Source: JB111 sp052093225
Lineage (GTDB): Bacteria; Actinomycetota; Actinomycetes; Actinomycetales; Actinomycetaceae
Assembly (NCBI GenBank): GCA_052093225.1
Contig: JBQDDG010000008.1
Location: 19,432-83,431, forward strand
Length of the DNA stretch: 64,000 nt
Direction of reading: 5' to 3'
The notes beneath the pieces were generated by a model. The model was given only the letters and a program-made list of their open reading frames with translations, was not told the DNA's origin and did not search any database. This document shows, in pieces, positions 18,538 to 27,276 of the stretch. The first letter of the stretch is position 1. Every line of letters starts with the position of its first letter. The translations under genes and the position numbers were made by a program.

Positions 18538-19043
18538 CCGACGAGGCGTTCGTCGACTCCTTCCGCGCCGCGATGGCGCGCCGCCCGGCCGGCGTCACCG
18601 TGCTCGGGGTGCGGGCCGGCGGCCACGCGCTCCTCGTCCCGCTGACGGACGTCGCCTCGGCCTCCCTGCGCCCGCCTATGCTCACGGTCTCGGTCTTCAC
18701 CGACTCCCGCGCGGCCGAGCTGCTCGAGGACGACGCCGAGTGGGGGCTCTCCGTCCTCGACGCGTCCGCCGAGGGGGCCGCGGCGCTCGCGCGCGTCCGG
18801 GAGCCGGGGCGTCCGCTCGTCGGCCAGGACGTCGGCATCGATCTCCTCCCGGACGACGGCCGGGCCGTGCTCCTGGCGGCAGCGAGCGCACGGTTCGTCT
18901 GCCGCACGGCCTGGACGAAGGAGGCGGGTGACCACCTGGTGGTGGCGGGCGAGGTCCTCTCGGCGGTCGCGACCGATCGTCTCGGCGCGCAGGTGCACGG
19001 GCTCGGCCGCGTGCGGGCGTGGCGACCCGGTGGGCAGGGCTGA
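18534..19043 (+). CDS. Flavin reductase-like FMN-binding protein
   Basis: A 169-residue protein of the flavin-reductase (FMN-binding split barrel) family. It begins with F-R-A-A-M-A-R-R-P-A-G-V-T-V-L, followed by the expected T-D-V-A-S-A-S-L-R-P-P-M-L-T-V-S-V flavin-binding segment, and ends with a helix-strand unit (H-L-V-V-A-G-E-V). Members reduce FMN or FAD with NAD(P)H, often for a partner monooxygenase, but no monooxygenase is nearby. The usual C-terminal Y-x-x-G-x-Y/F motif is replaced by R-V-R-A-W-R-P, so activity is uncertain. The ATG overlaps the upstream stop (ATGA). Confidence 0.75.
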   Translation: MTDEAFVDSFRAAMARRPAGVTVLGVRAGGHALLVPLTDVASASLRPPMLTVSVFTDSRAAELLEDDAEWGLSVLDASAEGAAALARVREPGRPLVGQDVGIDLLPDDGRAVLLAAASARFVCRTAWTKEAGDHLVVAGEVLSAVATDRLGAQVHGLGRVRAWRPGGQG

Positions 19044-19148
19044 CGTCCCCGTACTTGTGCGGGCGCGCCGACGTCGGGCGGGGCTGAAGATCTCTACGAT
19101 GGACGGGGCCGTCCACCCGACGGCGACGCACCAGGGAACGAGGAACGG

Positions 19149-20873
19149 ATGACCCGCCACGCGCTTGACGCACGGCTCGACGAGAGCAGGACGAGCCATC
19201 GCGGGCGCAACTGGTTGATCGGGCTCGCGATCACCCTGGTGGTCCTCGTGGGTGCGTACTTCGGGCTGGCCTGGTTCATGGGTGACAAGGTGCCCACCGG
19301 CACGGTGGTCGCGGGCGTACAGATCGGTGGCATGAGCGCCGAGGAGGCCGTCGAGGAGCTGCGTACCGAGCTGGCCGACGAGGTGGAGGCCCCGGTGGCC
19401 CTCACGTTGGGGGACAGCGAGACGACCATCAGCTCCGCGGAGGCCGGCCTCGCCTTCGACGCCCAGTCCACCGTCGACGGGCTCACCGGCTTCGCCGTGG
19501 ATCCGCGCGTCGTCCTCGGCCACTTCACCGGTCTCGGCGCCTACGATCCCGTCCGCAGCATCGACGAGCCGTCTCTCCACGCCGCGATCGAGTCGGCCGA
19601 GGAGGACCTCGCCCCTGAGCCGGTCGACGGCGCGATCGAGTTCTCCGGGTCGACGCCCCGGGTGACGGAGCCGGTGGTCGGCGCCGAGATCGACATCCCC
19701 GAGACGGCGGACCTCGTCGCCGAGGACTGGCTCGTCTCGACCACGCCCATCGAGGTCGTCTCCGAGCCGGTCGCCCCCACCATCGACGACGAGGCGATCG
19801 AGACGGCGCAGAGCGAGATCGTCGCGCCCCTGACGTCGGGACCTGTCACCGTCCAGGTCGGGGACTCCGAGGCGGAGCTCTCGGTGGAGCAGCTGACGGC
19901 GGCCGCCACGATCGAGCCGGTCGACGGCGCGCTCACGCTCTCGATGGACGGCGAGCTGCTGGCCGAGCAGGTGCAGGACTCGGGCGCCGAGCTCGGCAGC
20001 GAGCCGGTCGATGCCCGCGTCATCCTGCGCGACGGCGGGCCCTACGTCGTCGGCAGCGAGCCCGGCGTCGCCCTCGATACTGAGTCGCTCGCGACCACGG
20101 TGGCGCAGGCCGCGACCTCCGAGGACCGGGTCGCCGTCGCGGAGGTCGTCGAGGAGGAGGCGGAGTTCACCACGGAGGACGCCCAGGAGCTCGGCGTCGT
20201 CGAGGTCGTCTCCGAGATCAGCACGCCGCTGACCGCCGACGACGTCCGCACCCAGAACCTCGTCAACGGCACCGCGCTGGTCACGGGCACGCTCGTCATG
20301 CCCGGGGAGCAGTTCGACCTCGCCGCTGAGCTCGGACCGATCACCGAGGAGAACGGGTTCGTCGCCTCGGGCGTGGTCGAGAACGGCTTCAACGCCACCG
20401 CCCTCGGCGGCGGTGTCTCGCAGCTGTCGACGAACATGTTCAACGTGGGCTGGGACGCCGGCATGGACGACGTGGAGCACCGCCCGCACAGCAAGTACTT
20501 CGACCGCTACCCGGCGGGCCGGGAGGCCACGCTGTGGGTCGACGAGGACAACCCCGAGAACTCGATCAACATGATCTGGGAGAACAACACCCCCTACGGC
20601 GTGCTCGTCGAGGCATGGGTCGCCGACGGCCAGGTGCACACCCGCCTGTGGTCGACCCCCTACTGGGACGTCGTCACCGAGGAGTCCGGCGCGTACAACG
20701 TCACGCCGCCCCAGGACGTCGTCAACGACTCGCCGTCGTGCGTGCCGGAGTACGGCGGGGTCAACGGGTTCTCGGTGACGGTCTCGCGTGAGCGGAGCCA
20801 CGGCGACGAGGAGCTCCCGCGCGAGGAGTACGAGTGGACCTACTCCCCGCACAACCGCGTGACCTGCGGCTGA
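19149..20873 (+). CDS. VanW-family cell-envelope protein
   Basis: A 574-residue membrane-anchored protein. One transmembrane segment lies at residues 23-45 after a charged N-terminus. The extracytoplasmic part has one or two peptidoglycan-binding-4-like domains (residues 50-330, with P-x-G-T-V-V-A-G-V-Q-I-G-G-M-S) and the C-terminal VanW domain (about 380-520) with P-G-E-Q-F-D, G-G-G-V-S-Q-L-S-T, and N-N-T-P-Y-G-V-L-V. The fold is linked to L,D-transpeptidase-type proteins. VanW-type proteins accompany vancomycin-resistance clusters and are common in actinobacterial chromosomes; the biochemical role is unknown. A -10-like TACGAT at 19095-19100 precedes a 5' leader of about 45 nt, and GGAACGAGGAACGG provides the ribosome-binding site. 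Confidence 0.88.
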   Translation: MTRHALDARLDESRTSHRGRNWLIGLAITLVVLVGAYFGLAWFMGDKVPTGTVVAGVQIGGMSAEEAVEELRTELADEVEAPVALTLGDSETTISSAEAGLAFDAQSTVDGLTGFAVDPRVVLGHFTGLGAYDPVRSIDEPSLHAAIESAEEDLAPEPVDGAIEFSGSTPRVTEPVVGAEIDIPETADLVAEDWLVSTTPIEVVSEPVAPTIDDEAIETAQSEIVAPLTSGPVTVQVGDSEAELSVEQLTAAATIEPVDGALTLSMDGELLAEQVQDSGAELGSEPVDARVILRDGGPYVVGSEPGVALDTESLATTVAQAATSEDRVAVAEVVEEEAEFTTEDAQELGVVEVVSEISTPLTADDVRTQNLVNGTALVTGTLVMPGEQFDLAAELGPITEENGFVASGVVENGFNATALGGGVSQLSTNMFNVGWDAGMDDVEHRPHSKYFDRYPAGREATLWVDEDNPENSINMIWENNTPYGVLVEAWVADGQVHTRLWSTPYWDVVTEESGAYNVTPPQDVVNDSPSCVPEYGGVNGFSVTVSRERSHGDEELPREEYEWTYSPHNRVTCG

Positions 20874-21125
20874 CGCCGAGCCCGCGAGCCGTCAGGAGCG
20901 GTGGCCGGTCTCGGCCGGCGCCCCGCCCGTCGAGAACACTGGTCCTGTCTCGAGACCACCGCCCTGGTCGGTGGCTTCGTGCCACAACCCGTGGTGTCGT
21001 CACCCGTGGGGTCGTCGGCGGGAGTGGCTCGGGTGCGGTGCGTCGAGCTTCCTCGTCAGATCCTTCGACCGCCTCCTTCGAGCGCCTCCTTCGAGCGCCG
21101 CAGCAGATCTGGCCCGGGGTACTCG

Positions 21126-21395
21126 TCAGCGCCTGGGGCGGCGTGGTGGCGGGGGAGGGGGTACGCGCTTCCCGGTGAGGATCGCCGGGACCGGCACGAG
21201 GACCCTCCCGCGCCTGGTCTCGACGGTCAGCGCGTCCGCGTCCGCGGCGACGAGGACCCCGAGCGCGTCGCGGGCGTCGTCGCCGTCCTGGAACCGCACG
21301 ACCACACGCTCGCCGACGGTCCACGTGCGCCACGGGACCCCCTCGGGGCCCGGGTAGCCGAGGAAGGATCGTGACACCTCCCGAGCGTCCCACAT
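21126..21395 (-). CDS. Small SH3-like domain protein, 89 aa
   Basis: An 89-residue protein whose core W-T-V-G-E-R-V-V-V-R-F, D-A-L-G-V-L-V and T-R-R-G-R-V-L-V-P resembles the small N-terminal SH3-like domain found before GNAT domains in some actinobacterial acetyltransferases (Rv0428c type). Here it stands alone, with no acetyltransferase domain attached. It ends in a Pro/Arg tail (K-R-V-P-P-P-P-P-P). The ATG at 21395 opens the conserved part; longer in-frame starts exist but code repetitive Arg-rich sequence. It is divergent from fdxA-dapC. Function unknown. Confidence 0.6.
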   Translation of the reverse strand: MWDAREVSRSFLGYPGPEGVPWRTWTVGERVVVRFQDGDDARDALGVLVAADADALTVETRRGRVLVPVPAILTGKRVPPPPPPRRPRR

Positions 21396-21607
21396 GCCGG
21401 TGCCCCCGCGTCCTTCGAGCCCCCGCGTCCTTCGAGCCCGTGCGCGGAGCCCACGCACGGATCCCCGGCACGGACCTCGTGCATGGTCCAGTGCATTGTT
21501 CCCGTGCACGGTCGCGTGCACGGAGCGAATGCCCCGGGTGGGCGACGCGCGCGGATGCGCGCGGCCAGGGACAGCGCGGGTGTCGCCCTCCGTGGGACCA
21601 TGGGGGC

Positions 21608-21949
21608 ATGACGTACGTGATTGCTCAGCCCTGCATCGACATCCTCGACCGTGCCTGCGTCGACGAGTGCCCCGTCGACTGCATCTACGAGGGCGACCGC
21701 ATGCTCTACATCCAGCCCGACGAGTGCGTCGACTGCGGCGCCTGCGAGCCCGTCTGCCCCGTCGAGGCCATCTACTACGAGGACGACACGCCGGAGCGGT
21801 GGTCCGACTACTACGACGTGAACGTCAACTTCTTCGCCGACGTCATGCCCGGACAGTCGAAGCCCGTGGGTTCCCCGGGCGGCGCGGCCAGGACCGGGAG
21901 GCTCGGGTTCGACCACCCGCTGGTGGTCGCCGCCCCGCCGCAGGCCTGA
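21608..21949 (+). CDS. fdxA: Ferredoxin FdxA (7Fe/8Fe type)
   Basis: A 113-residue ferredoxin of the actinobacterial FdxA/FdxC class. Cysteines at 9, 17, 21 and 25 and at 40, 43, 46 and 50 give the C-x7-C-x3-C-x3-C-P and C-x2-C-x2-C-x3-C-P pattern that binds one [3Fe-4S] and one [4Fe-4S] cluster. The family core G-D-R-M-L-Y-I-Q-P-D-E-C-V-D-C-G is present. The protein is a cytoplasmic electron carrier. dapC starts one base after its stop, the same fdxA-dapC order as Rv1177-Rv1178 in mycobacteria, so both are co-transcribed. The C-terminal 20 residues are variable. Confidence 0.93.
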   Translation: MTYVIAQPCIDILDRACVDECPVDCIYEGDRMLYIQPDECVDCGACEPVCPVEAIYYEDDTPERWSDYYDVNVNFFADVMPGQSKPVGSPGGAARTGRLGFDHPLVVAAPPQA

Positions 21950-21950
21950 C

Positions 21951-23072
21951 GTGACGCTGCACGGCGACGCGCTGCCCGACTTCCCCTGGGACTCGCTCGG
22001 ACCGGCGCGTGAGCGTGCCGCCGCGCACGCGGACGGGATCGTCGACATGTCGGTCGGCACCCCCGTCGACCCGACGCCGCAGGTCGTCCGGGATGCCCTC
22101 CGCGCGGCGGCGGACCGTCCGGGCTACCCGACGACCGTCGGCACCGACGAGCTCCGCGCCGCCATGGTCGCGTGGTTCGCCCGGCGACGTGGCGTCACCC
22201 TCACGGAGTCCGGCGTGCTGCCGACGATCGGCTCCAAGGAGGCGGTCGCGCTGGTGCCGGCGATGCTCGGGATCGGGGCGGGGGACCGGGTGCTGCACCC
22301 GGCCGTCGCCTATCCGACGTACGACGTCGGGGCGCGCCTCGCGGGTGCCGAGCCGGTCGCCGTGGACCCGGCCCGTCCCCAGGACTGGCCCCGTGAGCGG
22401 GTCCGGCTCGTCTGGCTCAACTCGCCGGCGAACCCGCACGGCCACGTGCTCCCGGTCGACCGGCTCGCCGCCGTCGTGGCCTGGGCGCGCGAGGTGGGCG
22501 CCGTCGTCGTCTCCGACGAGTGCTACGCCGAGCTCGCCTGGACCGAGCCGTACGCGAGCGAGGGCGTGCCGAGCCTCCTCGACCCGCGCGTCAGCGGCGG
22601 GGACCACACGGACCTGCTCGTGGCCTACTCGCTGTCCAAGCAGTCGTCGATGGCCGGCTATCGCGCGGCGCTGCTGGCCGGCGACCCCGCCCTGATCGGC
22701 AGGCTCACCGAGATCCGCAAGCACGCGGGGATGATGATGCCCGGACCGGTCCAGGCGGCGATGACCGCCGCCCTCGGCGACGACGCGCACGTGGCGCTCC
22801 AGCGCGAGCGGTACGGCCGGCGCCGCGCGGCCCTGCTGGGCGCCGTCGCCGCCCGGGGGCTCGCCCCGGACCCGGACACGGTGGCGGGCCTGTACCTCTG
22901 GCTCGGCAAGGAGGGCGCGCGGGGCCGCGAGCTCGTCGACGAGCTCGCCGGCCTCGGCATCCTCGTCGCTCCCGGCGACTTCTACGGACCGTCCGGCGAG
23001 GGTCGCGTCCGCATGGCGCTGACGGCGAGCGACGAGCGCGTGGACGCCGCCGTCGAGCGCCTTCTCGCCTGA
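21951..23072 (+). CDS. dapC: Succinyldiaminopimelate transaminase
   Basis: A 373-residue PLP-dependent fold-type I aminotransferase. The PLP lysine is Lys 230 in S-L-S-K-Q-S-S-M-A-G-Y-R, the actinobacterial DapC motif; N-S-P-A-N-P-H-G and D-E-C-Y-A-E-L form the cofactor site and R-M-A-L-T closes the C-terminal domain. It converts N-succinyl-2-amino-6-ketopimelate to N-succinyl-LL-diaminopimelate with glutamate, a step in lysine and peptidoglycan synthesis. It works after DapD, encoded at 28315-29247; dapE is not in the window. The GTG start is 1 nt after fdxA. Confidence 0.92.
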   Translation: MTLHGDALPDFPWDSLGPARERAAAHADGIVDMSVGTPVDPTPQVVRDALRAAADRPGYPTTVGTDELRAAMVAWFARRRGVTLTESGVLPTIGSKEAVALVPAMLGIGAGDRVLHPAVAYPTYDVGARLAGAEPVAVDPARPQDWPRERVRLVWLNSPANPHGHVLPVDRLAAVVAWAREVGAVVVSDECYAELAWTEPYASEGVPSLLDPRVSGGDHTDLLVAYSLSKQSSMAGYRAALLAGDPALIGRLTEIRKHAGMMMPGPVQAAMTAALGDDAHVALQRERYGRRRAALLGAVAARGLAPDPDTVAGLYLWLGKEGARGRELVDELAGLGILVAPGDFYGPSGEGRVRMALTASDERVDAAVERLLA

Positions 23073-23297
23073 CCGTTTCCACGCTCCGAGAGGCGATTTC
23101 CGTCAGCCGGGCGGCGCCGTCGGGCGGTGTCGATGACGTGAGGACCGCCCCGGCGGGAGGGACGTCCGGCACTCACCGCGCCGCGCTGAACGGTGCCGCG
23201 CGCGGGTATCTTGGAGGTGGATGACCTCCGACGGGGGCGGTGAGCCGGCCCCGCGAGCGCCCACGAGGCGCCCACCACCGATGAAGGGGACCTACGC

Positions 23298-24584
23298 ATG
23301 ACCGACGACGCCACGCTCACCGTCGACGACAAGACGCTCCCGCTGCCCCGGGTCCGGGCCAGCGAGGGTGCGGACGGCCTGACGATCGGCAAGCTGCTCG
23401 GGCAGACCGGCACGGTCACGCTCGACTACGGCTTCACCAACACCGCGTCGACCGAGTCGGCCATCACCTACATCGACGGCGACGCGGGCATCCTGCGCTA
23501 CCGCGGCTACCCGATCGACCAGCTCGCGGAGCACTCGACGTTCCTCGAGACCGCCTACCTCCTCATCTACGGCGAGCTGCCGGACGCGGACACGCTCGAG
23601 GCGGTCACCCGCCGGATCAAGCGCCACCGGGTGCTGCACGAGGACTTCAAGAACTTCTTCACCGCGTTCCCGCCGAACGGGCACCCGATGTCGATGCTCC
23701 AGGCCGGTATCGCGGGCCTCGCGACCTACTACCCGCAGACGCTCGACCCGTTCGACGAGTACGAGCGTGAGCTCTCGACCGTGCTCCTCATGGCCAAGAT
23801 CCCGACGATGATCGCGTACATCTCCAAGCGCGCGTCGGGCCTGCCGCTGCTCTACCCGGACCAGTCCTACAGCTACACCGCGGACTTCCTGCGCATGACG
23901 TTCGACCTGCCCTACCAGCACCGCGAGGTCGACCCGGCCGTCCTCAAGGCGCTCGACCTCCTGCTCATCCTCCACGCCGACCACGAGCAGAACTGCTCGA
24001 CGTCGACCGTGCGCATGGTGGGCTCCTCCGACGCGAGCATCTACGCGTCGATCTCCGCAGGCGTGGGCGCCCTGTCCGGCCCGAAGCACGGCGGCGCCAA
24101 CGAGGCCGTGCTCGCGATGCTCTCGCGCATCGACGAGTCCGACGACTCGGTCGAGTCCTACATGCGCAAGGTGAAGGACAAGGCGGAGGGCGTCCGCCTC
24201 ATGGGGTTCGGTCACCGGGTCTACAAGAACTACGACCCGCGCGCGGCGATCGTCAAGAACGTCGCACACGACGTCCTGGCGAAGCTCGGCAAGGACGACC
24301 GCCTGCTCGACATCGCGATGAACCTCGAGGAGATCGCGCTCGCCGACGACTACTTCGTCGAGCGGAAGCTCTACCCGAACGTCGACTTCTACACGGGCCT
24401 GATCTACAAGGCGATGGGCTTCCCGACGCAGATGTTCACTCCGCTGTTCGCCCTCGGTCGTCTGCCCGGCTGGATCGCCCAGTACCGCGAGATGATCGAC
24501 GACAAGAACACGAAGATCGGCCGCCCGCGCCAGGTCTACACCGGCGCCACCGAGCGGGACTACGTGGCGGTCGAGGACCGCTGA
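23298..24584 (+). CDS. gltA: Citrate synthase (type II, hexameric)
   Basis: A 428-residue citrate synthase of the Gram-negative/actinobacterial GltA type. The catalytic residues are His 264 (G-P-K-H-G-G-A-N-E-A), His 306 (G-F-G-H-R-V-Y-K) and Asp 363 (N-V-D-F-Y-T-G), nearly the same numbers as in E. coli. It condenses acetyl-CoA and oxaloacetate to citrate, the entry to the TCA cycle. The N-terminal domain includes the regular G-Y-P-I-D-Q-L motif. ATG at 23298 follows GAAGGGG; a -10-like TATCTT at 23207-23212 suggests a leader of about 80 nt. A terminator-like hairpin follows the gene. Confidence 0.95.
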   Translation: MTDDATLTVDDKTLPLPRVRASEGADGLTIGKLLGQTGTVTLDYGFTNTASTESAITYIDGDAGILRYRGYPIDQLAEHSTFLETAYLLIYGELPDADTLEAVTRRIKRHRVLHEDFKNFFTAFPPNGHPMSMLQAGIAGLATYYPQTLDPFDEYERELSTVLLMAKIPTMIAYISKRASGLPLLYPDQSYSYTADFLRMTFDLPYQHREVDPAVLKALDLLLILHADHEQNCSTSTVRMVGSSDASIYASISAGVGALSGPKHGGANEAVLAMLSRIDESDDSVESYMRKVKDKAEGVRLMGFGHRVYKNYDPRAAIVKNVAHDVLAKLGKDDRLLDIAMNLEEIALADDYFVERKLYPNVDFYTGLIYKAMGFPTQMFTPLFALGRLPGWIAQYREMIDDKNTKIGRPRQVYTGATERDYVAVEDR

Positions 24585-24590
24585 CCGGGG

Positions 24591-24621
24591 CCGGGGCGCC
24601 ACGCACCGCGCGGCGCCCCGG
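24591..24621 (+). terminator. Stem-loop after gltA
   Basis: CCGGGGCGCC at 24591-24600 pairs with GGCGCCCCGG at 24612-24621 around an 11-nt loop. It starts 7 nt after the gltA stop, a normal terminator position. No U-tract follows. Confidence 0.6.
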
Positions 24622-24651
24622 AGCCTCGGACGAGACGAAAGGCCAGGGACG

Positions 24652-25830
24652 ATGGGGACTCAGTACCCGGACAGCGACCTCTACCGCTACGCCGACCTGC
24701 TCACCGACGTCGAGCGAGGCGAGCTCCTGCGGCTGCGCGAGGTGATGACCGAGCACGTCCCGGCCGAGGTGATCAACGACCACTGGGACCGCGCGGACTT
24801 CCCCCTGGCCGTCGTCGAGCCGCTCGCTGCGGGCGGGTTCATCGAGCCGGCCGCGTTCGACGGAGCCCCGCCGCGCTGGCTCTTCCAGGGGTTCCGGTCC
24901 TTCGAGCTCGCCCGGCACGACGCCTCCCTGGCCACCTGGTACAACGGCCAGGCCGCGCTGTTCCTCACGAACATCGACGTCGGCGGCTCGCCCGAGCAGG
25001 TGGCCCGCTGGCGGCCCAGCGTCGTCGACTTCTCCGCCCGCGGCGTCTTCGCCATGACGGAGCCGGAGCACGGGTCCGACGTCGCCGGCGGGCTGGCGAC
25101 CACCTGCCGCCGCGACGGCGACCACTGGGTCCTCGACGGGACCAAACGGTGGATCGGGTCCGCCGCGTACGCCGACCACCTGGGCGTCGTCGCCCGCGAG
25201 CCCGACCGCGGTCCGGTCCGGATGTTCGTGGTGCCCGCGGACGCCGACGGGGTGCGCCTGACGACCATCGAACGGAAGACCTCGATGCGGATGGTCACCA
25301 ACTCGGTGATCGACCTCGACTCCGTGCGGGTGCCCGACGAGCTGCGGCTCGCCCGGGTCGAGTCCTTCGCCGACGTCGGGGCGATGCTGCGCCGCATGCG
25401 GATGACCGTCGCCTGGCACGCCACGGGGGTGCAGGCCGGCGCCTTCGAGGCCGCCCGGCGCTACGTGCTGGCGCGCGAGCAGTTCGGGCGTCCGGTCGGC
25501 GGGTTCCAGCTCGTCCAGGAGAAGCTGGCGCGGATGCTCGGCAACCTCACGAGCTCGCTCGGCCTCGCGGTGCGGCTCTCGCAGCGCCAGGACGAGGGGA
25601 TCTTCGACGAGGTCGAGTCCTCGCTCGCCAAGCGGCAGACCTGCCTGCACATGCGCGAGACCGTGGCGCTCGCGCGCGAGGTGTGCGGGGGCAACGGCAT
25701 CACGCTGGACACCGACGTGGCGCGCTTCCACGCCGACGCCGAGGCCATCTACACCTACGAGGGCACCGACGACATCAACGCTCTCGTCGTCGGCCGCGCG
25801 ATCACCGGGCTCAGCGCCTTCACGCGCTGA
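24652..25830 (+). CDS. Acyl-CoA dehydrogenase, glutaryl-CoA-dehydrogenase-like
   Basis: A 392-residue flavoenzyme of the acyl-CoA dehydrogenase family. F-A-M-T-E-P-E-H-G-S-D lies in the FAD/substrate region, W-I-G-S-A followed by R in the middle domain, and Y-E-G-T-D-D-I-N-A-L-V-V-G-R near the end. Glu 370 in T-Y-E-G-T is the catalytic base, and the E-G-T-x-D-I-x-A-L-x-x-G-R-A-I-T-G pattern is that of glutaryl-CoA dehydrogenases, which oxidise and decarboxylate glutaryl-CoA to crotonyl-CoA in lysine and aromatic breakdown. The decarboxylation cannot be confirmed from sequence. ATG follows AAAGGCCAGGGACG. Post-stop repeat elements follow. Confidence 0.85.
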   Translation: MGTQYPDSDLYRYADLLTDVERGELLRLREVMTEHVPAEVINDHWDRADFPLAVVEPLAAGGFIEPAAFDGAPPRWLFQGFRSFELARHDASLATWYNGQAALFLTNIDVGGSPEQVARWRPSVVDFSARGVFAMTEPEHGSDVAGGLATTCRRDGDHWVLDGTKRWIGSAAYADHLGVVAREPDRGPVRMFVVPADADGVRLTTIERKTSMRMVTNSVIDLDSVRVPDELRLARVESFADVGAMLRRMRMTVAWHATGVQAGAFEAARRYVLAREQFGRPVGGFQLVQEKLARMLGNLTSSLGLAVRLSQRQDEGIFDEVESSLAKRQTCLHMRETVALAREVCGGNGITLDTDVARFHADAEAIYTYEGTDDINALVVGRAITGLSAFTR

Positions 25831-25843
25831 CCACCGCCTCGCC

Positions 25844-25904
25844 GTCGAGACTGCGGTCGGGGCTCGTCGAGACTGCGGTTCGTCAACGTCGAGACTGCGG
25901 TTCG
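25844..25904 (+). repeat. Three copies of a GTCGAGACTGCGGTTCG element after the acyl-CoA dehydrogenase
   Basis: Copies lie at 25844-25857 (shortened), 25866-25882 and 25888-25904, all in the same orientation as the gene that ends 13 nt earlier. The same element occurs at 389-405 and, on the minus strand, at 33039-33099. Confidence 0.85.
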
Positions 25905-25991
25905 TCGCCACCGGGACGGACCGCGGTTCGGCACCGTCGGGGCCGCTGGTCGGCACGGACGGGACGGCGTCGTCGGCGCCACGACCGGGTC

Positions 25992-26026
25992 CCCCTCACG
26001 CGCGAACAGCCGCCGCGCGCGAGGGG
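25992..26026. terminator. Bidirectional stem-loop between convergent genes
   Basis: CCCCTC-A-CGCGCG at 25992-26004 pairs with CGCGCG-C-GAGGGG at 26014-26026, twelve base pairs with one A-C mismatch and a 9-nt loop. It lies between the convergent acyl-CoA dehydrogenase and desaturase genes, 8 nt from the desaturase stop, and can serve both. Its CTCACGCGCGA part resembles 451-463. Confidence 0.6.
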
Positions 26027-26033
26027 CCAGGTC

Positions 26034-27137
26034 TCAGGCCGTGCGCATCTGCCCGGCGAGCGGGCACGCCCACACGTCCGCGCCACCGCGCCCCACCTTG
26101 TGGATGTGCGCGGTCACGGCCCGGTAGGACTGGAAGAGCGTGGTCTCGGTGTACTTCACGCCGAGGCTCCGGCAGTGCTCGCGCACCATCGGGGCGACCT
26201 TGCGCAGGTTCGGGCGCGCCATCGACGGGAACAGGTGGTGCTCGACCTGGAAGTTGAGCCCGCCCATGAAGGTGTCGACCCACCTCCCGCCGGAGATGTT
26301 GCGGCTCATCAGCACCTGACGCTGGAGGAAGTCGACCTTCATCCCGCGGGGCACGAGCGGCATCCCGACGTGGTTCGGCGCGAACGAGAGCCCGAGGTAG
26401 GCGCCGAACAGCGCCATCTGGATCCCGATGAACGCCGCGGCCTTCCCGGGCGGCAGGATGAGCAGGACGATCGCGACGTAGCCGCCGAGACGGAGCGCGA
26501 TGAACGCGGCCTCGACCCACCGGTGCTCGATCTTCTGCCGCGAGAACAGCCGGGCGATGCCCTGGACGTGGAGGCTGAGGCCCTCGAAGGCCAGCAGCGG
26601 GAAGAACGTGTAGGCCTGGACGTTGGCGAACCACCGGCCGAGCCGGGTCCTGCGGGTCTGCAGCGCCTCGTTGGTCCAGATGACCGGACCGGGATCGATG
26701 TCCGGGTCCTTGCCGAGCGTGTTCGGCGCGGAGTGGTGCTTGTTGTGCTTCTTGTTCCACCAGCCGTGGCCCATGCCGGTGACGAGGTTGATCATCACCA
26801 GCGAGGCCCAGGTGTTCCATCGTCCGGAGCGGAAGATCTGGCGGTGGGCGGCGTCGTGGCCCATGAACGCGGTCTGCGTCATCAGCAGGCCGAGCGCCGC
26901 GGCGATCCCCATCTGCCACCAGGAGTTCCCGATGAAGACGAAGGCGACGACGAGCCCGGCGCCGAGCGCCATGAGGATCGCGAACTTGGTCCAGTAGTAG
27001 CCGTAGGCGCGCTGCATGAGGCCGGCGTCCTTCACGGACTTCGTCAGCGTGGTGAAGGAGCTGACGTACTTCTCACCGGCTGTGCCGCGGGCTGGGCGCG
27101 CGCCGGGGGTCTGGGGGGAGGGGGCGAGGTCGGTCAC
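26034..27137 (-). CDS. Membrane fatty-acid desaturase
   Basis: A 367-residue integral membrane di-iron desaturase. The three histidine boxes are H-D-A-A-H, H-N-K-H-H and the front-end type Q-V-E-H-H-L-F-P, with four or more hydrophobic segments between. It resembles mycobacterial DesA3 and linoleoyl-CoA-desaturase-like enzymes, which use O2 and a reduced electron carrier to introduce a double bond into acyl chains, tuning membrane fluidity. Two starts are possible: GTG at 27137 (chosen) or TTG at 27143, six bases upstream; GGAAG lies upstream of both. No reductase partner is adjacent. The gene is convergent with the acyl-CoA dehydrogenase. Confidence 0.88.
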   Translation of the reverse strand: MTDLAPSPQTPGARPARGTAGEKYVSSFTTLTKSVKDAGLMQRAYGYYWTKFAILMALGAGLVVAFVFIGNSWWQMGIAAALGLLMTQTAFMGHDAAHRQIFRSGRWNTWASLVMINLVTGMGHGWWNKKHNKHHSAPNTLGKDPDIDPGPVIWTNEALQTRRTRLGRWFANVQAYTFFPLLAFEGLSLHVQGIARLFSRQKIEHRWVEAAFIALRLGGYVAIVLLILPPGKAAAFIGIQMALFGAYLGLSFAPNHVGMPLVPRGMKVDFLQRQVLMSRNISGGRWVDTFMGGLNFQVEHHLFPSMARPNLRKVAPMVREHCRSLGVKYTETTLFQSYRAVTAHIHKVGRGGADVWACPLAGQMRTA

Positions 27138-27276
27138 CGTCAAGGCGTGGCCTACTTCCGGGTGGATCAGAACGAAGCAGATGCCCCGGTCCCCGGCCAC
27201 GTTACGCGGTCCGGGTGGCTCCCGCCCATCGGTCCGCGAAAATGAGTGGCGCGCGACAGCCCGAACAGGGCACGGC

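Noticed and set aside
20874..21125. Possible gene or regulatory RNA between the VanW gene and the SH3-like gene
   Set aside because: Frames are Arg/Ser-rich and lack codon bias; only short CCTTCGAGCGCC repeats are seen.
23292..24602. Minus-strand frame opposite gltA
   Set aside because: Shadow of citrate synthase, which has all three catalytic residues.
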